Source: Candidatus Iainarchaeum sp.
GTDB taxonomy: Archaea; Iainarchaeota; Iainarchaeia; JAADDC01
Direction: 5' to 3'
Assembly (NCBI GenBank): GCA_030445695.1
Contig: JASUTF010000018.1
Coordinates: 1-18,672 of the forward strand
Length of the DNA: 18,672 nucleotides
Part shown: positions 5,947-13,503 of the stretch, piece by piece
How positions within the stretch are numbered: position 1 is the first letter of the stretch
How the letters are laid out: each line of letters begins with the position of its first letter
Translations under genes and position numbers: made by a program
Notes under the pieces: generated by a model
What the model saw: the letters and a program-made list of their open reading frames with translations, nothing else
Told to the model about the DNA's origin: nothing
Database searches by the model: none

Positions 5947-5968
5947 TGTTTGCCTTTGCCTTTGTTGA
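5942..5968 (+). CDS. Cys-rich 8-aa leader peptide upstream of cysS (putative)
   Basis: ATG 5942 opens an 8-codon ORF reading M-G-V-C-L-C-L-C followed by TGA. Three of eight codons are cysteine (TGC, TGC, TGT). The ATG lies 26 nt downstream of the TATA box centre, so the transcript would begin with this AUG and the ORF would be translated leaderlessly. The stop is 41 nt before the cysS start. A cysteine-codon leader in front of cysteinyl-tRNA synthetase suggests sensing of charged tRNA-Cys. This is inference; the ORF is short and may be chance. Confidence 0.45.
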   Translation: MGVCLCLC

Positions 5969-6009
5969 CGCCCCTCTTCTGATTTTCCTACTCGCTGGAG
6001 GTGAAAAAG

Positions 6010-7395
6010 GTGGTTCTGAGGGTATACAATACAATTAGCGGGCAGAAGGAAGAGTTCAAGACGCTGGAACCGGGAAAGGTAAAGATGTACGTGTGTGGGC
6101 CGACCACGTATGACCATTCACACATCGGGCATATGAGAACGTTCGCATTCTTTGACGTGGTCCGGAGATGGCTGGAAGAGAGAGGATACAGCGTCACCAT
6201 GCTCATAAACATAACGGACATAGATGACAAGACCATACGCCGGGCAAACGAAGAGGGCGTCTCCTTCGCGGAGATCGCGGACAGATACATGTTCGACTTC
6301 ATAAACGCGCTCCGCTCATACAACATCCGCCTCCCGAACATCATGCCCAAGGCCACCAGCGTCATAGCGGACATGTACTACGTTATTCAAACGCTCATAG
6401 ACAAGGGGCACGCATACGTGGCCGAGGATGGCGTCTACTTCGACGTATCAACATTCCCGGATTATGGAAAGCTCTCCGGGCAGAAAAGAGAGTTCCTGCT
6501 CACGGGTGTCCGCATAGAGCCGTCCCCGCACAAGAGGAACGCTGGTGACTTCGCACTCTGGAAAAAGAGAAAGGAGGGGGAGCCGTTCTGGCACGCTCCG
6601 TGGATGGAGGGGCGGCCGGGATGGCACATCGAGTGTTCCACCATGATCTGGAAGTATTTGGGCGAGCAAATCGACATACACGGGGGAGGAAACGACCTGA
6701 TCTTCCCGCACCACGAGAACGAGATCGCACAGAGCGAGGCGTTCACGGGAAAGAAACCCTTCGTACGCTACTGGATGCACGTGGGCATGCTGAAGATAAA
6801 CGGAGAGAAGATGAGCAAGTCGCTGGGCAATTTTATCGTATGGTTCGACGCGCTCAAGATGGCACCCGCGGCGGCATGGCGTCTCTACTACGCAATGAAC
6901 GCCTACAGACAGCCCATGAACGTAACAGAGGAGGGCATAAACAACGCATACGAGGCGACAAAAAGGATCTACAGGACGGAACTGGCACTTAAGCAGGCGA
7001 TAGAGGACAACGAACTGGGAGACATGGAATACAGCCCTGATAAGAGGTGGAAACAGTTCTCGGAAAGGATGGACGACGACTTCGACACCCCAGGGGCCGT
7101 GGCGGCACTCATGGAACTCATAAACGACGTAGGCGGCAAGATATACAAAATGAACGAGAATTCCGCGGAAAACACGCTGAGCGTGCTTAGGAAGATGATG
7201 TACACGCTCGGTATGCCGGAGATAGAGGTGGACGAGCGAACGAAGAGGATCATAGACGAGATCGTGGCCCTCCGCACGGAGTTCAGGGAGCGAAAGGAAT
7301 ACGAGAAATCGGACGCCATACGTGCGACGCTGGCAGAGGCGGGCATAGAACTCCACGACGGAAAGAAGGGCACACGCTGGTTCCTGCTCCCGTGA
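6010..7395 (+). CDS. cysS: Cysteinyl-tRNA synthetase
   Basis: A 461-aa class I synthetase charging tRNA-Cys. The HIGH motif is 38-HIGH-41 within YDHSHIGHMRTF. KMSKS is at 267-271. Zinc ligands of the CysRS active site are visible as Cys29 (YVCGPT), Cys in WHIECSTM and His in FPHHENE. Length is typical. The start is placed at GTG 6010: a perfect Shine-Dalgarno GGAGGTGA (5997-6004) precedes it by 5 nt and overlaps the alternative in-frame GTG 6001. The gene thus has a translated-type leader of about 68 nt, unlike the leaderless genes nearby. Upstream lie a shared TATA box, an inverted repeat and a Cys-rich mini-ORF. Confidence 0.97.
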   Translation: MVLRVYNTISGQKEEFKTLEPGKVKMYVCGPTTYDHSHIGHMRTFAFFDVVRRWLEERGYSVTMLINITDIDDKTIRRANEEGVSFAEIADRYMFDFINALRSYNIRLPNIMPKATSVIADMYYVIQTLIDKGHAYVAEDGVYFDVSTFPDYGKLSGQKREFLLTGVRIEPSPHKRNAGDFALWKKRKEGEPFWHAPWMEGRPGWHIECSTMIWKYLGEQIDIHGGGNDLIFPHHENEIAQSEAFTGKKPFVRYWMHVGMLKINGEKMSKSLGNFIVWFDALKMAPAAAWRLYYAMNAYRQPMNVTEEGINNAYEATKRIYRTELALKQAIEDNELGDMEYSPDKRWKQFSERMDDDFDTPGAVAALMELINDVGGKIYKMNENSAENTLSVLRKMMYTLGMPEIEVDERTKRIIDEIVALRTEFRERKEYEKSDAIRATLAEAGIELHDGKKGTRWFLLP

Positions 7396-7398
7396 TCC

Positions 7399-7406
7399 TT
7401 TTATTC
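7399..7406 (+). promoter_or_regulatory. TATA box of the agmatinase-family operon
   Basis: TTTTATTC is centred 24.5 nt before ATG 7427, just after the cysS stop. There is no Shine-Dalgarno between them; the pyrimidine stretch CCCCTTTTTCTTC precedes the ATG. A leaderless transcript for the three-gene operon is predicted. Confidence 0.55.
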
Positions 7407-7426
7407 TGCCCCGCCCCTTTTTCTTC

Positions 7427-8218
7427 ATGGAGTTCGCTGAGGCAAAGGAAAAAGGTGATATCACCATCGTCGGTTTCCCGTATGAGGGCATACTCTCGGG
7501 CCTGCCGGGCATGAGGGAGGGGCCGCACTTTATACGGAAGGCATCCTACCTCCTGGAGTCCTACGTGCCCCGGCTGGACGTAGACCTGCGAGACGTTCCG
7601 TTCACGGATATGGGCAACCTCGAACTCTTCGGATCGCCGGAGAAAGTGGCAGAGGAGGTCTCAGAGGCCATCGCAGGGATAAAACACCCGGCAGTCCTGG
7701 GAGGCGACCACACCGTCACCATCGGAGTGGTAAAGGACTTGATAAAGCGTTACGACGGGCTGAAGGTCCTCTACTTCGATGCTCACTGGGATCTCAGGGG
7801 TGATTACGGTGAATCAACGCACTCGCACGCGTGCACGGCCGCAAGAATAGCAGACCTCGGTGCAGAAGTCATATTCTTCGGCGTGAGATCCGGATCGCGT
7901 GAAGAGTGGGAGATAAGCAAGAAATTCACGAGCTTCAGTGCAACGGAGGCATGGCCCTTCATGTTCTCCGGTCCGGTATACATAACTGTGGACATGGACG
8001 TCTTCGACCCCGCCTACGCACCGGGCGTGGGCACCCCTGAACCTGCGGGCGTCCTCCCCGCAAAGTTCTTCAACTGGCTCTACGATCTGGACGCAAAAAT
8101 CGTGGGCTTCGACGTGGTTGAGACGAACCCGCTCGTGGAAGACGTAATCACGCCAGTACTCGCGGCGAGAATCGTAAGGGATATGATCGCCAAGATGTGG
8201 AAGGGGATGCAGAAATGA
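7427..8218 (+). CDS. speB: Agmatinase/arginase-family (ureohydrolase) enzyme
   Basis: A 263-aa ureohydrolase with the complete binuclear manganese motifs: GGDHT (92-96, His95), DAHWDLR (118-124, with Asp118, His120 and Asp122), and DMDVFDPAYAPGVGTPEP (189-206, with Asp189, Asp191 and Asp194), followed by Glu232 in DVVETNP. In archaea without arginine catabolism this family usually hydrolyses agmatine to putrescine and urea in polyamine synthesis. Substrate cannot be proved from motifs; the loop HSHACTAAR (132-140) replaces the more common SHGT. It is somewhat shorter than bacterial homologues at the N-terminus. The stop overlaps the next start by 4 bp (ATGA), indicating an operon. Confidence 0.88.
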   Translation: MEFAEAKEKGDITIVGFPYEGILSGLPGMREGPHFIRKASYLLESYVPRLDVDLRDVPFTDMGNLELFGSPEKVAEEVSEAIAGIKHPAVLGGDHTVTIGVVKDLIKRYDGLKVLYFDAHWDLRGDYGESTHSHACTAARIADLGAEVIFFGVRSGSREEWEISKKFTSFSATEAWPFMFSGPVYITVDMDVFDPAYAPGVGTPEPAGVLPAKFFNWLYDLDAKIVGFDVVETNPLVEDVITPVLAARIVRDMIAKMWKGMQK

Positions 8219-8982
8219 TCCGAAGGATTTCAGAAGTTTTTCGCAGGCCTCTCAGACGAAGAACTGCAGAAAGCGAGCTGCCGGAGGAGATAAAAAAGGC
8301 GGTGACGGCCCTGAAAGAAAGCGGCGCGCACGATAAAGCGCAGGTGCTCGAGAACATATACAAAGAACTCGCGGGGACGGAGTGGAAGTATAACTGGAGG
8401 GAGAAGGGTTTAGAGCTCGTAAGAAGGAGTATCGACCGTGCACCGCTTGAAAATCTAATTATCGCCGTGGACAAATACCACAAAGTCAAGGAGGGCAAAC
8501 CGTGGCAGAAGGCGGGGTGGCTGCTACTTCACCTCAACGTGGATCCGCAGGTGCTGGAACTGCTTTACAAGGAAATGGAGGCCGCAAAAAGCAGGCGAAA
8601 GGAGAGTGAGGGATCTCTGGAGCTTGAGATCGGAACGTCTTACTTTTCCCACCAGCATATGCGGCAGGGTAGCAGAGCCGTGGGCCTCAAGAGGGTCGTG
8701 GAACGTATCGTGGGGCTGAAAAACCCGAGAGAGATAGAAAGGGTTTGGAAAGCCATAGAGGATGTTTTGAGGAGGAAATACAGGCAGAAGAAGCGTGTGG
8801 AGGAGCTCGTGGATAGGAAGTCAGAACTCATCATGGAGAGAATAGACAGGAATAACATGGAACACGTGAGAAAGGGGCGCGAGCTGGAAAGATATATAGA
8901 CGAGTTAGAAAGACAGTGGGAACAGGGGAACGGACCTCCCCCGGAAGAGCTATTTATGTGGAAACGCGAAAAGAAACCGTGA
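8215..8982 (+). CDS. Unknown charged helical protein, operon with agmatinase and DUF763
   Basis: A 255-aa protein with no recognised domain. It is strongly basic and acidic, predicted mostly helical, with an Arg-rich start (MIRRISEVFRRPLRRR), a central segment containing YFSHQHMRQGSRAVGLKRVV, and a coiled-coil-like C-terminal third (RRKYRQKKRVEELVDRKSEL onward). There is no signal peptide or membrane segment. ATG 8215 is chosen because it overlaps the agmatinase stop by 4 bp; a longer in-frame start at 8197 would overlap more and lacks support. Its own stop overlaps the DUF763 GTG by 3 bp. Translational coupling on both sides suggests a linked function, possibly nucleic acid binding given its charge, but this is a guess. 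Confidence 0.72.
   Translation: MIRRISEVFRRPLRRRTAESELPEEIKKAVTALKESGAHDKAQVLENIYKELAGTEWKYNWREKGLELVRRSIDRAPLENLIIAVDKYHKVKEGKPWQKAGWLLLHLNVDPQVLELLYKEMEAAKSRRKESEGSLELEIGTSYFSHQHMRQGSRAVGLKRVVERIVGLKNPREIERVWKAIEDVLRRKYRQKKRVEELVDRKSELIMERIDRNNMEHVRKGRELERYIDELERQWEQGNGPPPEELFMWKREKKP
8951..8958 (+). promoter_or_regulatory. Possible internal TATA box for the DUF763 gene
   Basis: TATTTATG inside the last codons of the preceding gene is centred 24.5 nt before GTG 8979, the same spacing as the leaderless promoters here. It could give the DUF763 gene independent expression in addition to operon read-through. Confidence 0.4.
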
Positions 8983-10043
8983 AGAGAGTGGGTCATGCGG
9001 ATCTCCGGCTCTGCTCCGGGCCAGTGCCACACTATAGGCAGATCGTGGAACTCGGCGGGGCGTTGATAGAGTATATGGTGGATGAGATAGGCACGGCGGA
9101 AACGCTCAGAAAGTTCTCAGACCCCATCTGGTTCGAGGCCATGGCCAGCGCCATGGGCTTTGAGTGGCAGTTCTCCGGAGCAACTACTGTAACTTTAAGG
9201 GCGATTTCTGAGGCGATACGGGGAAAGGAAGAATCACTGGGGCTCTGGGTAGTAGGAGGGAAGGGCAGCGACGCGAGAACGGTGGACAAGATCCCCGAAG
9301 AACTTGCAGAACCGGATGTGACCACCACAAAGGTTGATTCTGCCCTCGTGCAGGACGGATACAGCATATACTTTCACTCGATACTTTACGACGAAAGGAA
9401 GCGTTGGGTGGTGGTAAACCAGGGGATGAACGTGGAGGACAGGTTGGCCAGACGATACCACTGGAGCTGGGAGGAAGGGCGGTATCTGAACGACGCGGAG
9501 AGCATAGCAGGAAGAAAGGAGAAAATAGTTATGGATCTGCAGACGAAGAATAGTGAGGAGGCCAGAAAAACGATACTGGACATCGTGCGGGACGAACCTC
9601 CGAAGAAAATCGTATACACGATCCTTTCCCTTAGACGGCGGCCGGGACAGATGACGCTTGCTGATTTCGGCAACGGAGGATCTGTAAAAGTAGAGTACAT
9701 GCCCTTTGCGTTCAGGATTCCAAAAAGAATAAGCGAGGAGGCGCTGCAAGTAGCTAAAAACGCCGAAAACTTCCTTGAACTCATAAGAACGCCGGGAATA
9801 GGACCGTCCACAGTTCGAGGGCTGGCATTCGTCGCGTCTCTCGTCTACGGGGCGCCCGTCTCGTGGAAAGACCCCGTAAAGTATACTTACGCCTTCGGGA
9901 CAAAGGCAGGGAAACCATGGATGGTGGAACGGGAGGAGATGGTAAAGGCAGCGTCTTTTCTGCGTCAGGCGGTAGAAGAAGCAAAAGTAGGGGATAAAAC
10001 AAAGAAGGGGGCGCTTCAGCGCCTCTCAAGAATAGTTGCCTAG
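8979..10043 (+). CDS. DUF763-family protein (COG1415)
   Basis: A 354-aa protein matching the DUF763 family: start MKRVGHADLRL, SDPIWFEAMASAMGFEWQFS, WVVGGKGSDAR, KVDSALVQDGYSIYFHSILYD, WVVVNQGMN, ARRYHW, and a C-terminal helix-hairpin-helix-like PGIGPSTVRGLAFVASLVYG followed by DPVKYTYAFGTKAGKPW. The family is conserved in archaea and some bacteria with no assigned biochemical function; the HhH-like element suggests contact with nucleic acid. GTG 8979 is the family start, and its GTG overlaps the TGA of the preceding gene. A longer frame opening at 8916 is not supported. The 3' end overlaps ileS tail-to-tail by 18 bp. Confidence 0.87.
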   Translation: MKRVGHADLRLCSGPVPHYRQIVELGGALIEYMVDEIGTAETLRKFSDPIWFEAMASAMGFEWQFSGATTVTLRAISEAIRGKEESLGLWVVGGKGSDARTVDKIPEELAEPDVTTTKVDSALVQDGYSIYFHSILYDERKRWVVVNQGMNVEDRLARRYHWSWEEGRYLNDAESIAGRKEKIVMDLQTKNSEEARKTILDIVRDEPPKKIVYTILSLRRRPGQMTLADFGNGGSVKVEYMPFAFRIPKRISEEALQVAKNAENFLELIRTPGIGPSTVRGLAFVASLVYGAPVSWKDPVKYTYAFGTKAGKPWMVEREEMVKAASFLRQAVEEAKVGDKTKKGALQRLSRIVA

Positions 10044-12938
10044 CGGCCGGACGGTTATACGCACGTAGTTGCCCTCTATGTTCTCCTCGACCGTCTCCCC
10101 CTCCAGCCGCTGCTCCTCGCTGAAAACAAGTTCCTCGATACCCGCCCTTGCACGGAGCAGGTCCCCGTGTTCCTTGACGGCCCTGCGTATCTCTTCACTG
10201 CCCCATATCTCCACGATTATTCTATCCTTTTCGAGCAGGTGGAGCTTCTTGCGAATATTCTGTATCCTGCGAAGCACCTCGCGGGCAAGTGCCTCGAGAT
10301 AGACGTCCTCGCTCAGTTCAGAGGGCACCGCAACAACACCGCCGTCGAACTCCTTGGAAACGTATCCCTCGGGGACGCTGTCGGTGAAGCGAAGCTCCTT
10401 TGCATTGACGTAACGCAGGAACGCGTCCCTGAACGTCTCGAACGGTTTCCTGTCCTTCACGACGAGGACCACGTCCTGTACTGGCCAGCGGAGGCGAATC
10501 CCTGCATCGTGGCGTGCCGCAAGCACCGCTTCTGCTGCCGCCATAACTGTATCAAACGCGTCCTCAAGCTCGGGGTGGTGGCGGAACTTCACGGGCTCCG
10601 GGTAGTCGATCAGGTGAACACTCTCCGGACCGCCGAAGGGCCGTACAACGTCCTGATAAATCTTCTCTGATATGAACGGGACAAAGGGAGCGGTAAGGAC
10701 CACCGCCTGCTTTAACACGTCGTATATTGTTTGATAGGCAGCCACCTTGCTCGGATCCTTCTCCGGGAGCTTCATGCGCTCGCGGACGAGTTTCACGTAT
10801 GTTCTGCTGAAGTCCTCCAGTATGAAGTCCTTGAGCGTTTCGAAGGCCTTGTCGTGACGGTGACGCTCCATGTAGTCATTAACTTCCTGTGTAACGGTCT
10901 GCAGGCGTGAGAGAATCCATACATCCTCCGGTGCAAGGTAAGATGTCCTGTCCTTCTCAGGATTGAAGTGGAACTGGTCCACATAGCGTTTCAGCAGCTG
11001 TGCGAGGTTCCAGTAGGTGTTCAGGAAGGTGTAATACTGTTTCACTTCCTCCCAGTCGAAGCGGATGTCCTCGCCCACGGGCCGGGAAACCATGTATGCA
11101 CGGAGCGTGTCCCTCGTATACTTCTCTATAACGTCCTCAGGAGCGACAACGTTGCCAAGCGACTTGCTCATCTTTATGCCGTGCACGTCCAGGACGAAGC
11201 CGTGCATGACAACGTTCTCGAAGGGCCTCCTGTCGAACACGATAACGCTGGTGATCATCTGGGAGTTCCACCAGCCACGCACCTGGTCCACACCCTCTAT
11301 CTCGAGGTCCGCCGGCCAGTAGCGCTTGAAGAGTTCCTCGTTCTTCGGGTACCCGAGGGCGGCCCACGTTGTAATCCCCGAGTCGAACCAGACGTCCAGG
11401 ACGTCGGGCGTGCGGTGCATCTCGCCGCCACACTTGGGGCACTTGAGAACAACTTGGTCCACCCACGGGCGGTGCAGTTCGAGGTGCTCCGGCAGTTTCA
11501 CGGCCTTCTGAAGTAATTCGCCCTTGGAACCAATGACCTCCACGTGCCCGCATTTATCGCATATCCATATGGGCGTTGGTATGCCCCAGAAACGCTGCCT
11601 GCTTATGGGCCAGTCGCGGAGGTTGTCCACCCAGTCCTTGAATCGCTCCGTAGCCCACTCCGGCGTCCACTTGACCTTCTCCGCCTCCCTCTTTATCTCA
11701 TCCTTTATATCGGACACCTTGTAGAACCACTCGTCCACGGATATAAACAGCAAGGGCGTCTTACAGCGCCAGCATATGGGGTACTGGTGTCTCAAAGTGC
11801 TCGCATGGACCAGAAGGCCCTTCTTCTCGAGATCCTGCAGGATCACCTTGTCGGCGTCCTTCACGAACATGCCCGCATACTTGCCGGCGTCCTCCGTATA
11901 CGTTCCGTCTATGCGCACGGGAGAGAATACGGGGAGGCCGTACTCCTGACCCACGAGGAAGTCCTCGCGTCCGTGACCTGGAGCGCTGTGCACGAGGCCT
12001 GTACCGTCCTCCATGCTCACGTATCGCTCGGACATGACCACGACGTGGGGCATCTCCCTCTGCTTCGGAACTTCCCCCTCAAGAACGCCCCTGTATTTCA
12101 ATCCTTCCAGTTCCTTGCCGGGGAACTCCTCGAGAACTTCGTAGCCCTCCCATCCCAGCTCCTGGGCTACCGGCTCCAAACGGGTCTCTGCAAGTATGTA
12201 GATGCGGTCGCCCACGCGAACCCTCACGTATCGCTCGGTGGGGTGCGCCATTATGGCCACGTTGGCAACCAGCGTCCACGGAGTGGTGGTCCAGACGAGG
12301 AGGAACTCGTTCTCCTTCCCTTCGACGGGGAAAGCCACGTATACAGACGGGTCTTCTTTCTCCGTGTACTCCACCTCGGCGAAGGAGACGACGGTGCCAC
12401 AGTGGGGACAGACGTGCACGGGATACTTCCCTTTATAGAGTAAACCGCGCTCGTAGGCCTTCTTGAACGTCCACCAGCCAGACTCTATGTACTCGTCCCT
12501 CAACGTGATGTATGGATTTTCCCAGTCCATCCAGACGCCGAGGTTCTTGAACTGCTCAGTCATGGCGTCTATGTGCTCCGTGGCGAACTCCTTGCACATG
12601 TTCACGAAGTTCTCAACACCCACTTTCTCCTCTATCTCCTTCTTTGATGAAACGCCCAGCTTTTTCTCCACCTTGTTCTCAATGGGCGTGCCGTGCGTGT
12701 CAAAACCGGGACGGTCGAAGACGTCATAGCCATTCATCCTGTAGTATCGGATGTAGACGTCCTTCAGGATCTTGTTCCACGCCGTTCCAAGGTGAATACG
12801 ACCCGTGGCGTACGGGGGGCCGTCCATAAAGAAGAAGGGTTTTCCATCCTTCCTTTGCTCCTTCGCCTTTTTGTATACATCGTTCTTCTCCCAGAACGCA
12901 CGCACTTCCTCCTCTACTTCCTTAGAGTATCGGCTCAT
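10026..12938 (-). CDS. ileS: Isoleucyl-tRNA synthetase
   Basis: A 970-aa class I synthetase charging tRNA-Ile. The HIGH-type motif is HLGT (49-52) in PPYATGRIHLGTAWNKILKD. KMSKS is at 589-593 in HGIKMSKSLGNVV. The CP1 editing domain shows WTTTPWTLVANVA and GTGLVHSAPGHGRED. Zinc-type pairs are CPHC (177-180), CWRC, CDKC and CPKC, and VLDVWFDSG follows the last. The anticodon-binding helical domain and a C-terminal extension complete the protein. ATG 12938 is preceded by a GGAGG Shine-Dalgarno 8 nt upstream. A roughly 90-nt structured leader lies between the gene and its upstream neighbour. It is probably also reachable by read-through from the two genes upstream. Confidence 0.97.
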   Translation of the reverse strand: MSRYSKEVEEEVRAFWEKNDVYKKAKEQRKDGKPFFFMDGPPYATGRIHLGTAWNKILKDVYIRYYRMNGYDVFDRPGFDTHGTPIENKVEKKLGVSSKKEIEEKVGVENFVNMCKEFATEHIDAMTEQFKNLGVWMDWENPYITLRDEYIESGWWTFKKAYERGLLYKGKYPVHVCPHCGTVVSFAEVEYTEKEDPSVYVAFPVEGKENEFLLVWTTTPWTLVANVAIMAHPTERYVRVRVGDRIYILAETRLEPVAQELGWEGYEVLEEFPGKELEGLKYRGVLEGEVPKQREMPHVVVMSERYVSMEDGTGLVHSAPGHGREDFLVGQEYGLPVFSPVRIDGTYTEDAGKYAGMFVKDADKVILQDLEKKGLLVHASTLRHQYPICWRCKTPLLFISVDEWFYKVSDIKDEIKREAEKVKWTPEWATERFKDWVDNLRDWPISRQRFWGIPTPIWICDKCGHVEVIGSKGELLQKAVKLPEHLELHRPWVDQVVLKCPKCGGEMHRTPDVLDVWFDSGITTWAALGYPKNEELFKRYWPADLEIEGVDQVRGWWNSQMITSVIVFDRRPFENVVMHGFVLDVHGIKMSKSLGNVVAPEDVIEKYTRDTLRAYMVSRPVGEDIRFDWEEVKQYYTFLNTYWNLAQLLKRYVDQFHFNPEKDRTSYLAPEDVWILSRLQTVTQEVNDYMERHRHDKAFETLKDFILEDFSRTYVKLVRERMKLPEKDPSKVAAYQTIYDVLKQAVVLTAPFVPFISEKIYQDVVRPFGGPESVHLIDYPEPVKFRHHPELEDAFDTVMAAAEAVLAARHDAGIRLRWPVQDVVLVVKDRKPFETFRDAFLRYVNAKELRFTDSVPEGYVSKEFDGGVVAVPSELSEDVYLEALAREVLRRIQNIRKKLHLLEKDRIIVEIWGSEEIRRAVKEHGDLLRARAGIEELVFSEEQRLEGETVEENIEGNYVRITVRPLGNYS

Positions 12939-12944
12939 TCCCTT

Positions 12945-12949
12945 TCCCT
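12945..12949 (-). promoter_or_regulatory. Shine-Dalgarno of ileS within a possible switch region
   Basis: The minus strand reads TAGGAGGGAAAGGGA before ATG 12938. The AGGAG portion can pair with CTCCT in the 3' arm of the leader hairpin (12981-12985 region), which would hide the site from the ribosome when the hairpin is open. Confidence 0.4.
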
Positions 12950-12974
12950 CCTACGAACATAAAGACCAGCGTAC

Positions 12975-13025
12975 CGGGTGAGGAGATCAGGACAGAACCA
13001 GGATTTGACAATCCCTCCTCACCCG
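12975..13025 (-). promoter_or_regulatory. Structured 5' leader of ileS: 11-bp hairpin with nested stem
   Basis: On the minus strand CGGGTGAGGAG (13025-13015) is a perfect complement of CTCCTCACCCG (12985-12975). Directly inside it a second stem GGATT/AATCC (13014-13010, 13005-13001) is capped by GTCA, followed by a 15-nt single-stranded joint TGGTTCTGTCCTGAT. The 5' arm is Shine-Dalgarno-like and the 3' arm anti-Shine-Dalgarno-like. A TATA-like box ATAAAAAC (13053-13060) would start transcription near 13030, at the foot of this structure. It is a candidate riboregulator of ileS; the ligand or signal is unknown. Confidence 0.5.
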
Positions 13026-13056
13026 ACTCACCGGTATGATATGGACACGCATGTTT

Positions 13057-13503
13057 TTATTGTTTGTAGTAAGCGAGGAATGCACCGAGCCAGCCGGCAA
13101 GAACGCCCGGCAGCACCGCCCAGAACGGTGTGAAGAGGAAGTAGTTCCACAGTACCCCAAGGGTCATGGCCCTGCTCCCGTAAAGGACGAACGTGTAGTA
13201 GTATGCCTGAACACCCAGCACAAATGCCAGAAAGGTTACCACCAAGGCGCCGGCAAGGAATACGACGTATTCCATGGCCTCATTCGGCCAGTTAATCTCG
13301 TCCCTGAACCAGCGAACGATAAGGAACGTTGCAATGGCCCCCACAATTGGGAAGAAGTAGTGCGACCACGTCAGGCGGTAGAGGGCCTGCCCGTTATAGA
13401 AAGCGTCGTTAACGTATGCAGAGACGAGGGGTGCCACGAAGAAGAAGAGTGCGTATGCGAGTATGACCGATGAAACGAGGAAACCGTACTCCTTCACGTT
13501 CAT
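13057..13503 (-). CDS. Four-TM membrane protein, unknown function
   Basis: A 148-aa hydrophobic, aromatic-rich protein with predicted helices at about 8-29, 49-65, 79-99 and 113-145 (the last may be two). Loop charges RWFRDE after the second helix suggest a cytoplasmic turn. No family motif recognised. The ATG at 13503 overlaps the TGA of the upstream YbjQ-like gene by 4 bp (ATGA), so the two are co-translated. Its stop lies in the A/T-rich element proposed as the ileS TATA box. It may belong to an operon with ileS. Confidence 0.75.
   Translation of the reverse strand: MNVKEYGFLVSSVILAYALFFFVAPLVSAYVNDAFYNGQALYRLTWSHYFFPIVGAIATFLIVRWFRDEINWPNEAMEYVVFLAGALVVTFLAFVLGVQAYYYTFVLYGSRAMTLGVLWNYFLFTPFWAVLPGVLAGWLGAFLAYYKQ

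Noticed and set aside
6448-7512. A 354-codon open frame antisense to cysS and speB
   Set aside because: Spans two real genes and their promoter; translation looks like a reverse-complement shadow.
11544-12443. A 299-codon open frame antisense to ileS
   Set aside because: Low-complexity, no family resemblance, lies fully inside a certain gene; codon-bias shadow.
12903-12960. ATG at 12960 opening a short ORF that overlaps the ileS start
   Set aside because: It stops after 12 codons in another frame and contains no informative codon pattern; probably chance.
12987-13031. GTG-initiated 14-codon ORF in the ileS leader ending in I-L-V-L-S, placed at the predicted transcription start
   Set aside because: Only one isoleucine codon; no enrichment comparable to the Cys codons before cysS, and the sequence is better explained by the hairpin.
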